Positions 35,233-47,310 of a stretch of 64,000 nucleotides of DNA are shown piece after piece. The translations under genes and the position numbers were made by a program. Position 1 is the stretch's first letter. Every line of letters begins with the position of its first letter. Origin of the DNA: Marsupella aquatica. Its lineage: Eukaryota; Marchantiophyta. The notes below the pieces were generated by a model. It saw only the letters and a program-made list of their open reading frames with translations, was not told the origin of the DNA and made no database searches. Where the stretch lies: the NCBI GenBank assembly GCA_973895155.1, contig OZ316891.1:20026001-20090000 (forward strand), in the 5' to 3' direction.

Positions 35233-36899
35233 TACATTTCATAATTGCTTTCTGAGGACATTGGTTCCAGTGGAATTGTTTTTGTGAGTTTTGCTACTGA
35301 GCCTTGCCTCATGTCAGAGTATCCTCACAGATTGAGGCTTAGCAGGCTGCCATCTGGTGCTGTCTGGCAGGGTGAAGCATCCCTCTGTCATCTTGTGTAG
35401 GGAGATGTTGTGCAGGGCTTGCATCACTGCCCTTTTTGGGGCTGCAAAATGGACTTAACTGTTGTGAAAGCTTGTGCATTCCTTGGGGTGCATTGACAGC
35501 AAACATTGGAGCGTGAACCCAGTGAAAGAATATTTCTTTGTTTTTTCTCTTTTTTTGAGAGGAAATTTGTGAAACCCCCAAAAAAGGGAACAGTCAGTTA
35601 CAACAGTTAAACCCAAGGCCTATTAATAGGTCTCCACTCAAGTGAACACCACACAACCATGCCTCTCTGGCAGTGAGAAAATATTTCTGGACGAACCCAA
35701 ATTCAAACATGTGGTGTTCTATGGGCATAGATTGGTTTTGCCCTGCAAGGGGAAACTGTTTTGCTACACTAATATGTGGTTGAATTCCAGGTCTGGATTT
35801 GACATTTGAACTTTATTTTCACCTGCTTGTTGAACTGAGATTTGGTTATAGTAAGGTCATATTTTTGTGTAGTACTAGCTCATAACCAGTGCCTTCTGCA
35901 TATGCACAATAGTTGTTCTCTATTCTTCAATTGAGCTAAACATACAGCATGTAGAACGACAAAGCAAAAGGTAGCCACTGCGTTGTGCCCTCTAGGAATA
36001 ATTAATCATCCAAAAACTCCTTTCCAGGCAAAAAAGTAACGCACCAATAAACAGCATGCAAAAAATTTGGTCAGTCAAGAATGTAAGAGTTCTGGGTACA
36101 ATCCATGCATTCTTATAAAACAATGGAACCATAAAGTAAAGTGAAGTGGTGGGGCACGACATGAATGGCTCGTGTGAATCATGGCGATCTTTTCTTAATC
36201 TGTGACTGGTCAATCAATTGTCTATAGCATCGAAACAAACTGCTTCAAAAAATCACCTCCACCATGAGACAAAAGGGAGGAATAAAATATTAGGTGGGCC
36301 TTCTTCCCAAAAATCATGAATCATGTGTGTGCTGGATGGATTGCACACCGCAAAGAGATATGTTGAGCAGGGTAATCTTTCAGCTGTTTTGTTCTTTTGC
36401 CAGGGTGGCGAATGTCTTTTGGTGTGAAGAGGAAGATGCTCAGCATATTCATTATCTAATTTTCCTAGATTAATTTGTGACACTAGATCTCCCTAGACTT
36501 AGATTCTGGCTCCTGGGGTCTGTGGCTAGATGAGAAGGAGGCTAATCCAAGACAAAAAGAGTGGCAAAAACAGCTGATCATAAGTACACTATTGAGTTGC
36601 TTGGTCTCCCAGCCCCTTTTTGTTATGAAGCACGAAGGATTAAAATAACTAATAAGCGGTGGAGCAGCACCCTTATTAGGAGAAAGAGAAAAGAGAGAGC
36701 CCCACAGGTGGCCCAGTAGTTTTGTCTTTATTTATTTGCTTCAATTTTATTTACGTTAGGCTAGGAGTTGATGATGTGAGCATGATGTCCACTTCGTTCT
36801 CAAGCATCCAAAGATAAATTGGCAGTTATCTTGATGACCAATGCATCCAACACCATTCCCCACAAGCTCATGTTTAAAAAGCTTTTGAGATGCAAGTGG

Positions 36900-37260
36900 G
36901 GGAAGATTGTATTTTTTCTTTCCTCTTATGCACTTTTTCTGTGGGACCGGCTTTGTTGTTCTACCCTGCTCATCCAAGCCCTGGGTGTTGCATGACCATT
37001 TTGTCCAAAGTGGCACTAGTCAAGGAGATCCTACTGGTGGTATTGTTTGCCATGTTACATGTTTATCCCGGTCTCGTCAGTTGCCTTTTTAGGATTCATG
37101 TTTCCCTCCATTGCAGATGGAACCCACATCATGGCGCTGACCTTGGTTTCCATTTATTTATTGGGTCTCTTTCCTTTGGGATCATGTCTCCTCTGGTTTG
37201 ACACTTCTGTTCTTTGAAAGTGTGCTATATAAGGTTGTAAACATCCTCTTTCTTCAGTAA
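36900..37260 (+). mobile_element. LINE-type reverse transcriptase fragment, decayed
   Basis: Plus-strand translation gives a GTSQGDPTGG phrase near 37010, resembling the GTRQGDPLGG motif of plant non-LTR reverse transcriptases. After a frameshift comes FPPLQMEPTSW, resembling a degraded FPSIADDTHI catalytic motif, then LFIGSLSFGIMS. The segment ends in an AT-rich TATATAAGG stretch shared with the fragments at 5930-6060 (reverse) and 63240-63380. It is broken in several places and inactive. Confidence 0.5.
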
Positions 37261-37534
37261 GTTTTAGGGGAAATTACAATATTGTACCCCTTCAAAATTT
37301 ATAAACTGCTAAATATCCTCTACTTCCAAAAGTCCCCAAAATACCCTCTCTCCCTGGTCTTAGCTGTGTACATTCTCGTTGTGCGTCAAAGGTCTTGGTC
37401 AGAGTCGTGCACTTTCACTTTGTCCCTCAAGTCTTACTGTAGTTGTGTACTCCCTCGTTGTACTTTAAACTTACAGTAGTTGGCAGCCAGTAGTTGGGTT
37501 CATTGACAACGTAAGTGTACTTGTTATGTTCAAT

Positions 37535-37800
37535 ATTAGAGAGGTACATCCAAATCATGGAATGGTATATTAGAGGGTACCGTCACAAATTGGAAAACTT
37601 GAGAGAGCACTTCAGTCGAACATGTTTAAGTGCAATATTAGAGAAGTACATCCAAATTATGACATGTTACGTTAGAGAGGTACTTTCATAAATTGGAAAA
37701 CTTCTGAGAGCAGGCAGACATCTAGATTATTAGAGTGGTACATACACATTATGAAAGGTTTCATTAGAGAGGTACTTTCAATATTTGAAAAACTTCTGAG
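37535..37800. repeat. Degenerate tandem repeat, period 75-110 bp
   Basis: ATTAGAGAGGTACATCCAAAT or a variant, a TTATGACATGTTA-like phrase, and AAATTGGAAAACTT recur three times. No coding content was recognised. Confidence 0.6.
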
Positions 37801-37954
37801 GATACCTACCATCTAACTCATAATCTAACTCATAGGCGCTTGATATAAGTATTACCTTGCTCATTTATTACTGGAACTAGCAATTGACCAGTAAGTGATA
37901 CTTGACCAAGTATTATGTACTTATACAATCATTCTGCACTTCCAAGTAAAAAGA

Positions 37955-38100
37955 GAAACGAACTTTCTTAGAAGCATTATGTACTTTCATGAATAAGGGC
38001 CTACTATGAAGAAGAAAACAAGTCTTAACAAACTTTCACATAGAAGCATAATGTACTTTCATAAATAAGGGCCTACTATGAACAAGAAAGGACTTAACAG
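37955..38100. repeat. Two-copy tandem repeat of about 70 bp
   Basis: Both copies carry AACTTTC, TAGAAGCATTATGTACTTTC, ATAAATAAGGGCCTACTATG-like text and a GAAGAAAAC or CAAGAAAGG end. Non-coding by inspection. Confidence 0.75.
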
Positions 38101-38215
38101 GACCCCTCTAACATCGCCTGGATTTAACCAGACCCTTGTGAGCAAGATGCCATCAAGATTGGGACAAGATGGACAGTCCTAGGGGTCCTGTTAAGTCTTC
38201 ATGGCATCTTGTTGG
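38091..38215. repeat. Inverted repeat able to form a hairpin
   Basis: GACTTAACAGGACCCCT at about 38092 is answered by AGGGGTCCTGTTAAGTC at about 38180, a perfect 17-base pairing with a loop of about 70 bases. A third copy of the arm, in the form CATGAAGACTTAACAGTACCC, lies at about 38372. The function is unknown; it may be a small inverted-repeat transposon remnant. Confidence 0.6.
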
Positions 38216-38701
38216 ACTGTTAAGTCCAAGAGGTTCCAAAGGGTTCTCAAGTCTTTTCTTGTACTATGAACAATGGTGTATTAAAGTTCACCAAATTGCC
38301 TAGGAGGTTTAGATTCTCTATCCATGACATTAGAATATGAATAGAATAGGATAGATCTCCTGGACAAGATGCCATGAAGACTTAACAGTACCCACACACT
38401 AGTTAGAGAGAATATTACAAGTTGACTAGAGAAGTAGCTAAAGCGATCAGCAACTTGATTTGAACCAATCAGTACATTTGCTAATGTACCCACATTAAAA
38501 GGAATATTGCAGCCTGACTAACGACGATCCTCAAAACATCAGCAGTTTGTTTTGAGCCTATGGGTGCGGTAGCTGAGAGTAACCCTACTAATCGATTGTC
38601 AGATTGATTGGCTTTTGACATTCACGACATTATACATTCATTTCCACATCACCTTTGGAGTGACTGCACTAGGGCCCCAGGCATTCTGTTGAGAAAGAAT
38701 G

Positions 38702-38961
38702 TTTTTTTTAGCCTTCTTTCGGGCTTTCTTCCATTCTTCTCTGGCACCTACGGTTAAGATCGGAGCTATCTGGCCCCCAAAAGGTATTTCTGTTTTAGAT
38801 CCTTGGGGAATTCCTTTTCCAAATACCCTTATTCTACTGGAGCTGCCGTAACTTGGGCTCATCATGCTATACTCGCCGGTTTAAAACAACAAGCAGTTTA
38901 CGCTTTAATAGCTACCGTTTTACTGGCTTTAGTCTTTACTGGGTTTCAAATGAAATTTCAG
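38702..38961 (+). pseudogene. cox3: Nuclear copy of a mitochondrial cox3 fragment
   Basis: Plus-strand translation from 38702 gives [18 protein letters not shown], then [20 protein letters not shown], then NTLILL. After a deletion of about 7 bases near 38838 the frame shifts and continues [18 protein letters not shown], then [19 protein letters not shown]. This is the central part of plant cytochrome c oxidase subunit 3. The frameshift, the missing ends and the nuclear surroundings make it a nuclear mitochondrial insertion. A CGG codon (38720-38722) stands where Trp is expected and a CCA (38819-38821) where Leu is expected. These are the states expected in unedited plant mitochondrial DNA. 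Confidence 0.9.
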
Positions 38962-41253
38962 TTGCTTCGTACATGCATGTGCACGAGGCTTTCTAATGTT
39001 ATATTTTCTTTTCAGTTCTCTGCCACGAATACAGCTGTCGTGCGTGTGCTTTTATAAAATTGAAAAAGTCACCCTTTTCAGTAAACTGCTTCCATCCTTG
39101 TATGAACCTTCTGTCACATGCATAACCTATATGTGTGGTTTGGTCTTTCAATCAAGCCCTCCAAATCAAGTTCTCCTTAGCCATATGCAGTTGCTGAAGT
39201 GACATGTTTAATGGAAGGCATGAAAATGGCGTCAAATAATGAATCGTCCACGGTATCCTCAAACGTGCAATCTCTATGCAATGCTAATGACAACGCAGCT
39301 TCAGACTTGTGAATGTTGTAGCAGTCAAATGTGCAATTTGTCATGCTCGGTACTCATGACACACACCCTCATATGTCATGATCCAACAAAGTCCGTTTTA
39401 CAGCTCAATCCAAGGTTAGGATGATTTTGTTCCTTCGAGCGTAGGAAGTAAAAGCAGTTCAGGTTCGTTTTCGTTCCTTGTTTCTGGCTCAGTACATGCA
39501 AGGATGGACTACTAATTGGATTGCAGGTCCTCTTGCCTCAAACATTCAGACCAAGATTTGACAGAAGTACAGATAGACAAGAAGAAGCGAAAGATAGCGA
39601 GAAACAACAAGAGAGAATATAGCAACTCTGCTACAAAGTAAAATGTAATCCTGACAAAGCCTTGCTATCTAGTTGTATAATCGCAATCGAAACTAACTCT
39701 TCAGTACCGACTATCTAGAGTGAAGACTCTATATTATGAGGGGCATAACTGGGTGCGATTGAAAAGTAGGGATTGGGGGCAGGGTCAATCTGTGACACAA
39801 CAGGATTGAATGTCTCACCTCTATTTACGATCAAATAACAGGCACTCAGGTTAGTCTGTTCAAGTACAAAACTTTCTGCATCAAGTAATGTAGGACATAA
39901 ACTTCATTGCACGCTTAGTTGCACTCTTCTTTCGTCATGTGGGTCGAAAAGGCTTGTCAAATTGGGCACTACCCAAATTTTGTGACCTCACAGTTCTGTA
40001 AGCCCTCTAGCGGTTTAACCCATTTGGAGACATCTCCACAATAAGTGAGTACTCAATGCCATTGAACTCCATCAATAAGTGAGTACTCACGAACTTCTGA
40101 AATGGGTCTTTGATTGACTTCGGCTTCCAGCCAGGAGTTGAATCAGACCTAAAGAATTGTATCATGCAAAGAATGTGTACTGCCTGGGAATTTGTTCTGC
40201 TTTAGGAGAAATATTTAACCATGGTTAGCAGAGCTTCCTATCCCAAAGCTCAGATATAACGTTTGCTATACTTGCAAATGGTTTTTGTCAGTTCAATCTG
40301 TTTTCCTAAAGTAATATATGTCGAGCACAGTAGCAAAGAGAGTGGACGTGATCGCGGGTGTTTCAGACATACCTACCTGTTCTTTGAAGATATAGCCACC
40401 TATTCCACGTACACTTCTGTGAAAGATCTCACAATCTTGAATAGAGAATGTTAAGTGGTGCTCATTGGTTGCAATTTTCCAAAGGAACAGTTGAGCCTGA
40501 AGAGCATTTCCGAGAGAATTCGCCTCTACACAAGATTTATTTGCAAATCCCTTACATCCTACCGCCCCTCTTTGCAGTTGCGTGGATGTCGAATTGAGGG
40601 CATTCGATCAACATGTAGGACAGCTGATGTTTATAGCCTGGGCCAGTCCCTCTCCTTCTTGTAAAACATTCCCTGTACACACGAGATGCTCAAAGTAAAT
40701 CTCAAAGAAATTCCTCTAAACGACATCTACTAATACTTTCGATCGTCCCAAAAAAACATATTTTCTCAGAATGAACTCCTTTTCAAAGTAAAACAAAAAG
40801 ATGTCTCCCGAGCTGGAAAAGGCTAAAAGAAAAACCAGCTGCAGCTCAACCTTGGTGGCGAGCAAGAACCAGGACCGATTGAGTTTCAAAAAATTTGCAA
40901 TGGGATGACATTGGAGTTTTCTTTAACAAAAGTTCATTCTCGCTGCACATGAAGTCTGTGAAGACTCTTCCGTGCACAATGACCCTAGAACCAGAGACTG
41001 TGACATGATGAAACCATTATAACAACAGTGCTCAAAACGAAATTTGTTCAGACAATCAGAATGGAGCCCACAAGCAACAGCTTTCATAATTGACGCAGAT
41101 TTGTAACAAGGGTTCCATACTCGCCAATCACCAAGTTCTCAGTTGTCGCGTAATGAAAGGGAACACGAGTGTAGACAGTGGGCAAGTAATACCTTTGAAT
41201 TTCAGAGCTGATTCCCAAAGTTGGGAGCACAAAATAGTGAGCCGAGTAGGCTA
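38962..41253. other. Spacer and probable 3' region of COX23, no other gene recognised
   Basis: Short plus-strand frames at 39239-39424, 40263-40664 and 41090-41326 have no motif. The phrase ATAAGTGAGTACTCA is repeated at about 40040 and 40075. The right end adjoins the stop codon of the minus-strand COX23 gene. Confidence 0.4.
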
Positions 41254-43111
41254 TCAAAAGAATTTCTTGCTCTTGCGATTTGCTTCAAGTCGGATGTCCC
41301 TCTGCGTTCACACAAACGCAACGTGATGACCAGAACTTTCCAAGCCCAGAAAGCTTACTAATCAAAACCATCTCGACCTCAAAAATAAGAACCACTAAGA
41401 ATAAGGTAAACACATCATTCTATTTGAAAGCCTACAAGTTGATAAAGGCAAAAACAAGTACATTTCAAACCAGAAAAGACTAAAAAAAATAAGTGGGTTG
41501 CTGAGTCTTAGGACCAGGGTTCAAGGGAGGACCCAGTTACAAGACGCTTGTGTTCTCAATAATGTTGTTCTTCCTAACGTCTGTGGTATCCCGGTTGCCT
41601 CTAGACATATTCTAACTATTTCCAAAGAGTCTCTACGACGACTAAGACATGACAAGACCCTGCCCCAAGCCTGTAAGAAATCAAAGATGCATTCACACAC
41701 GCTGAAACGAATCCCCGAGATTTTCATTAATTTACTTATTTCAACCATAAATACTTTCTCGTTAACAGCAAACGTTAGCTATGCATCAAGCGAACAATTC
41801 TGATAAAGTCATGCGATACCGGGTATCTAAATTAGTTCCATAAAATAGATTCTCGGTGAGGAATCTTTGCTGGACATCAAAGAACTATCCAAGAGTCTAC
41901 CAAGTTCGACAGCAACAGTGTAAAAAGTATGAAGTCACTTTCTTACTTCTTGTTTCCTGCACGCTTTGTATGCATCAAATTGGTCTTGACATTTGCTTTT
42001 ATCGTAGTCTGACGTTTCCAAACCTAGCCAACAGTGTCAGCAAGAAGTTCAAACAACTTAGATAATCCAAAATTTTGAAAGCACAGGACAGGACTTTGAT
42101 TAGAGACAAAGCCATTGGAAGGAAAATGTCGCACTCAATGAACTTCGCTCCTCCGATCATATGACAAAACCAATTCCACCTCAAATGAATAATTAAGCGC
42201 GATAAATGCCTCATGCACTAAAACTCTCTGACGATTGGAGGGCATTCCACCGAGTAATTGGGGCATGGCAACCCGCACGTTCAGGAACCTTGATATCCTC
42301 ACATGAAGAGAAAGATCCGAGAGCTACTCCATTCGCTGAAGCTGACTATTTCCTCAGTCTACGAATTTTGTGATCCAAGTCCAGGAGAGATAGGGTACAA
42401 ATCTTTAAAACAGTACGAGACTGAACTTAAAACGCTGGAGCATCTGCCGTTACTGCCGCAGACTTCGTCCCTTCCAAACTAGTGTAAACGAGTTTCCCGA
42501 GGGCAGTGCTCGGATTCAGAGGAGACTTTATTTCACCAGCCGCAGCTTCAGATTGATAATGGAAAGAAAAACTAAAACCTAAAATTGAGAGGGAATGTCT
42601 GAATTGCAGGCACCACATTTTAAGACCCCGACCGACGGGCACATTGGACAACGGGTGAAACGAGCCAAGATCGATGAGATACAGTGTGTCAGCGAAATCA
42701 ATGCATCAAACTTTGAAGTCCACTGCTTACAAAGCGACGAAGTGCTCAACCTAAGTCTCTAGTCAAGGCTGAATTTTGAACCGACCGAAAGAACCGGAAA
42801 ACGATGTGAGAGAAACCGGTCCAATCTACGCTGACAAACACAACATTGCTTCGACAACTCAAGGGAGTGAAGAAATGAACGACTGAATTTTGAAAAGCAG
42901 CAGGGCCAAATTTCAAAAGCGATACTTTGCCAGCGATATGAACTCACTCACATTTGAGCGAAGCGGCATATTGCTGCGCGCAGAAGGATTCCGAGAGCTT
43001 TTGAATTCCGTGGCGCGGGCTCGGGGGAGCTTCGGACAGTGATCCTTCTGCCGCATCAGCAGCGCTTGTTGACGATGTGAACTCCATGGATTTGATTTCC
43101 ATGCAAATCAT
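41254..43111 (-). CDS. COX23: COX23/CHCHD7-type twin Cx9C protein
   Basis: Model on the minus strand: exon 1 43111-42952, exon 2 42023-41947, exon 3 41301-41254 with TGA. Junctions are GT-AG and phases fit (1, then 0), giving 94 residues. Cysteines at 44, 54, 65 and 75 make two Cx9C motifs: CAQQYAASLKC, with its second Cys split by intron 1, and CQDQFDAYKAC. These form the CHCH hairpin typical of proteins oxidised by Mia40 in the mitochondrial intermembrane space. The tail KQE-RDIRLEANRKSKKFF matches the basic end of plant COX23-like proteins, which act in copper delivery or assembly of cytochrome c oxidase. Introns of 928 and 645 bp are long for the gene. A second ATG at residue 4 and a third at residue 9 could also serve as starts. 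Confidence 0.88.
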
Positions 43112-43239
43112 CAACCAGACGGCTAGCGAACACCGACCCAATTCGCAGTCACGGAGATCCGATACGTACTGCTGAGAATCCTGGAGTGGTATCAGAGACT
43201 GCTTCCTCGGGATATGGTAACGAAGCCCTGCACTTCTGA

Positions 43240-43790
43240 TTTTTTTCACCAAAGCAAACTCGAGTGCCACTTCGTTGAAATTTGATCCCGATGGATGATC
43301 TCCATGATTTCATTTCAACCAAAGCTCCATGATTTTTTTCCACCAAAGCCAACTAGAGTGCCACTTCCCTTGATGAACCTCCAAGTTTTCTCAACTGCTC
43401 CCATAGACTGTTGGAGAGGTTTTTGCACCATGGACCCCCAAAATGAAAAGTGTTACTTGAATGATTTCATTTGCTGAAATGCTCCCATAGACTCTTGGGA
43501 GGTTTTTGCACCATGGACCCCCAAAATGAAAAGTGTTACTTTAATGATTTCATTTCAACCAAAGCTCCATGATTTTTCGTCATCAAAGCCAACTAGAGTG
43601 CCACTTCCCTTGATGGACCTCCAAGTTTGCTCACTGCTCCCATAGACTGTTGGAGAGGTTGCACCATGGACCCCCAAAATGAAAAGTGTTACTTGAATGA
43701 TTTCACTTGCTGAAATGCTCCCATAGACTCTTGGAGAGGTACTTGCACCATGGACCCAAAATGAAAAGTGTTAACTGAATGAGCTATAAA
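43240..43790. repeat. Tandem repeat array at the COX23 5' end
   Basis: A unit of about 250 bp recurs two and a half times. It contains ACCAAAGCCAACTAGAGTGC, CACTTCCCTTGATG, CTCCCATAGACTGTTGGAG, GCACCATGGACCCCCAAAAT and GAAAAGTGTTACTTGAATGA. The first partial copy (43243-43275) lies within 170 bases of the COX23 start codon, so the array covers its promoter or leader. Confidence 0.85.
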
Positions 43791-45325
43791 GATAAGTAGC
43801 GAATGTTCCTCACATAATGAGAGGTTCATGCTCACTTTCCATCACACTTGACTGAAGGAATTTAATCAAGAATTTAATGGACCAAATACTGTGTATCAGC
43901 CAAAATAGTGAGCAGTCTTATCTTAGAGAGGTGTTGTTCAAATACAAAATTATTTTCCAAGATGGTCTCTGCCATTTTTGAATCTATGGGAGATTGGTTG
44001 TTTATATATAGGGAAACGATGTCCCACTATAGTATCAAAGGTTGTCTGACATGGCCCCGATCACCAAGGCAACTAAGCGCACACAAAAATACTCTACAAC
44101 AAGTTTTTAAGCAGATTGCTGCAAGAGACATAAATGTTTTGATCACCTTTTAAGTACTTTGTCACTAAAGATGTTCTAATTGACAATATTGACACACTTC
44201 ATTTTGTAATAGATTCCATATATGGATGACAATTTCACCAACATAACCAAGGGACCTATATACAAAAAATAGGGACATATTTATAAATACTATAAAAATA
44301 GTGATAAAATATTGAATTCAACCATCTTTAGTGACAATATACTTAAAAGCTGAGGTTTTGATTGAAAGAAATGAGGTCAAATAGTAGGACCTCAAAATCT
44401 GCAATTCATATGCTGAGACAAATAGAAAGGACAGAGGCAATACGAGCAAGACCAGAGATGTAAAGACAGCTTGGTCAGTCTTGTGTAACCAAACTCTCTT
44501 TGGTCACAGACCTGGTTTGTCAAGATTCTACGTGGGAGGGCATTTTGGGCAATAGAGGTTCTTTCCCTGTATATTGACTACGGGACACAAAAATGTTTAT
44601 TCTTAGTTGAAAATGATTAAAAGCAAGTCAAAAGAGAAGTAAAGCTGGCATGGACCTAACTGTTTGACAAAATATGATTGGCATAAAACCTTAGGGTACT
44701 AAGATAACACTTTCTCTTGGTCAAAAAATGCATACTTTTCTGGTCAATAGTAACCTGGTTCATCCAGGCAAGGTTCATGGGAACAATCCATCCAAACATT
44801 ATTTTAGTAAATCAAGAGATTGCTGAAAATCCCTGAAACTGAAACCAGGATTGACCACCATGTTAGATCCTAGTGCTGGTCCATGGGAGTTTGGGCCCAG
44901 GCATAACTTTATGATTACGGGTCCTAAATACTCCCAAAAAAATTCATATAAATGTAATTATGAAAATCAATCCATTGGAATTTAGCCCTCAGCATTTTAT
45001 GATGATATTTGTAACCAAAATGTCCAAAAATTCACTGTCACTTTGGAGGAAGTATAGCTTATTTACTACTCTATTATTTCCATAAACCAAAAGACATGAA
45101 TTTATGCATATTGAGTTATTACAGTTACACTAGACTTTGGGAAATGTGTTTCATTGGGGCTTCGAATTCAAAATTCTTACAAATGATATTACCTTAAAAG
45201 TAATCAAATCAAGCAACATTTGTTCGACCTGGAATGCAAATGGTGGAAGCGGCGGATTACAACTTACAGTGAGACTACATGACACCAGGAACCAGTTACT
45301 GAGGTCTTACTAATAATGTACTACG
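43791..45325. other. AT-rich spacer with one dispersed repeat unit
   Basis: No gene was recognised. About 44868-44990 carries a diverged unit of the 13.8 kb array (CCATGGGAGTTTGGGCCC, GGGTCCTAAATA). About 45135-45190 resembles 17925-18000. The frame at 43908-44153 has no motif. Confidence 0.45.
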
Positions 45326-45600
45326 TAATTCCTGTCAGGAGAAGAAGTTACCGGTGTGTAACCATTTCTGGAGGGGCCTGCTATAGTCATAATCTGCTGT
45401 CCTGAAAAGTTTAGCTGGTAACCTCTTTCCGGGCAGGAGTTACTTACGCTAGTGCAGGTCTGGGCTGGGGTTATAGACTGTAACCTGCTCCCGGAATATT
45501 CAAAGAAGCTTTCTGGCTACTGTCGGTCAGCTTTTTTTCATATTCCGGATGCAAGGTTACAGCCTAGTAACCCTGCGCCCACACCTGCATTACCCTATAC
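45326..45600. mobile_element. Foldback or MITE-like element with inverted arms
   Basis: An arm at about 45447-45502 (GCAGGTCTGGGC...GGGTTATAGACTGTAACCT...CCGGAATAT) is mirrored at about 45537-45592, with a short spacer. A second motif pairs the left end (45326-45367, GTAATTCCTGTCAGG...GTTACC) with 45417-45442 (GGTAACCTCTTTCC...CAGGAGTTAC). Related motifs, rearranged, lie at 47047-47310. No coding content was found. Transposon origin is inference. Confidence 0.45.
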
Positions 45601-45741
45601 GTAACACCGGGCGGACCAGGCCTTTAACGTGGAGTTGCCCACTAAATTAACATATAGCATCCCGACATTGTGCCCAGAACCGCTAAAATAGAGGTGCCGA
45701 CCCTTGTTGGCCAGCCGAACGAAGGCGACGTTTACGAAGAT

Positions 45742-45973
45742 GGCGGTTAAGTACCCAGGCAAGCTCCAAAGTAACTTTGTTCTAGGGGGCTCGAATGGTG
45801 GAGGGGCACTCATCAGAATTTGGCCGGGGCCGGTAAAGTACTCTAGAAGTGTCCTGGCGGTTAATTAAGTACCAAGGCAACCTCCAAAGTAACTGTGCTC
45901 TAGGGGGGTCGAATGGCGCAGGGCACTCATCAGAATTTGGCCGGGGCCGGTAAAGTACTCTAGAAGTGTCCTG
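45742..45973. repeat. Two tandem copies of a 114-118 bp unit
   Basis: Copies start at 45742 and 45856. They share GGCGGTTAA, AAGTAC, CTCCAAAGTAACT, CATCAGAATTTGGCCGGGGC and GGTAAAGTACTCTAGAAGTG. The block is GC-richer than its surroundings. Sequence to about 46300 is similar in composition with no recognised gene. Confidence 0.9.
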
Positions 45974-47046
45974 TACACGGCGGCAGCGCTAAAATAAGGC
46001 CAAAAACCTGCGGTCAGGTACTCCGTGGACAGAGTGGGCGACGGTCGGCCAGCCCAAAGAGTACCACGGCGCAGTCGAGATTCGGATATGCTACTTTAGT
46101 ACGACGAAATACTGTGTAACGCGCCAGGCCGCCTCTGCAGAGGGAGCAAAGTACACAGGACAAGCCCGAGAGTCTGGGGTACTTTCGCAGTTCGGCTAAT
46201 CTGACTCGAAAAGGTAGTTCTGTCAGCCTGGCTGTCTACTGTAGAGTACAGTAGGAGTGAGTCCCAAGGTGTCTACAGTTTGGAGATCCCAGGTGGTTTG
46301 TCTGTGGTCTGGCTAGTGGCGCTGCAACATTAGTTGGTTTGTCCCTTTTGCCCATTATATATTCATTATAACCATATATATCTATACTTATTTATATATA
46401 TTAGATTTATATTAGTTCGTTTGCAGTTTGCACCGTTATATAAAATACTTTGGCCCATTGGGTTTTGTATTCTTTGTTCCCAGTTGATTTTGGCTGCGGT
46501 TGTTGTGGCATATAGTTGGCGAATTTACAACAACAAAAACTGTATAGATTCTGCCCAATATATTTTTGAATGAAAATAAATGTATACACTGACTTGTTTA
46601 CACTAGCAGCATTCTTAAATTTACATAGCTCACAATGTTATCCTGAGAAATGGCTATTCTATCACAAACAGGACCTTGCTATGTTCACATTTGACTTTTG
46701 GCAAACTACACTGCACAAGTCGTCTATGGAGACTAGGAGCCCATTAGTGCACATTTAACCTTTAGTCCTCTGAATGGTGTCATTCCTAGCCAGTGGGGAA
46801 TGGGTGTTCTGGCCAGATGCCTTGATAGGTTCCAATTTCTTTTCTCTCTCTCTCTCTCTAATGGTTGTCTGAGTTTGTTGGCCGAGATTTTCAGAAGGAT
46901 GGGAATCCCAACTGAGTGTACAATCCGAGCTTTGTCCCTGATGGTGACTGGTGCTCAATGTCAGAGACATTAGATTAGGTGGGGAGTGGATGGTTCTTTC
47001 CGGGATCTTTTGTGGAGGCTATGTCATATGTATAGAGTAATGATGG

Positions 47047-47310
47047 ATTGGTCTGGGGTTACTAGTCTGTAATCCTGTGACCAGAAAATGAGTAAATGCT
47101 GACCGACGGCAGCCGGGAAGTTTTTCTGAGCTTTGTGGGAACAGGTTTCAAACTAGAATCCCAACCCAAACAGTCATTATCATACATAATACCTGCCCAG
47201 AAAAAGATTACCGAACAATATTTTCTAGGCACAAGGTTAGGGAAATTGTGGCACCTGGTAGAAAAGGTTACACACAGGTAACCTTTCTTCCTGATAGGAG
47301 TTACGATGCT
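47047..47310. mobile_element. Second, rearranged copy of the 45.3 kb inverted-repeat element
   Basis: The left end GGTCTGGGGTTACTAGTCTG resembles the inner arm at 45457. The right end GGTTACACACAGGTAACCTT...GATAGGAGTTACGATG resembles the reverse complement of 45326-45367. No coding content was recognised. The surrounding spacer, 46000-47617, holds only unsupported short frames and a CT microsatellite at 46841-46858. Confidence 0.4.

Noticed and set aside
42427-42651. An extra COX23 exon in the minus-strand frame ending TADAPAF
   Set aside because: The twin Cx9C protein is completed in phase by exons at 42023-41947 and 41301-41254. This frame contributes no cysteine motif and lies inside intron 1.
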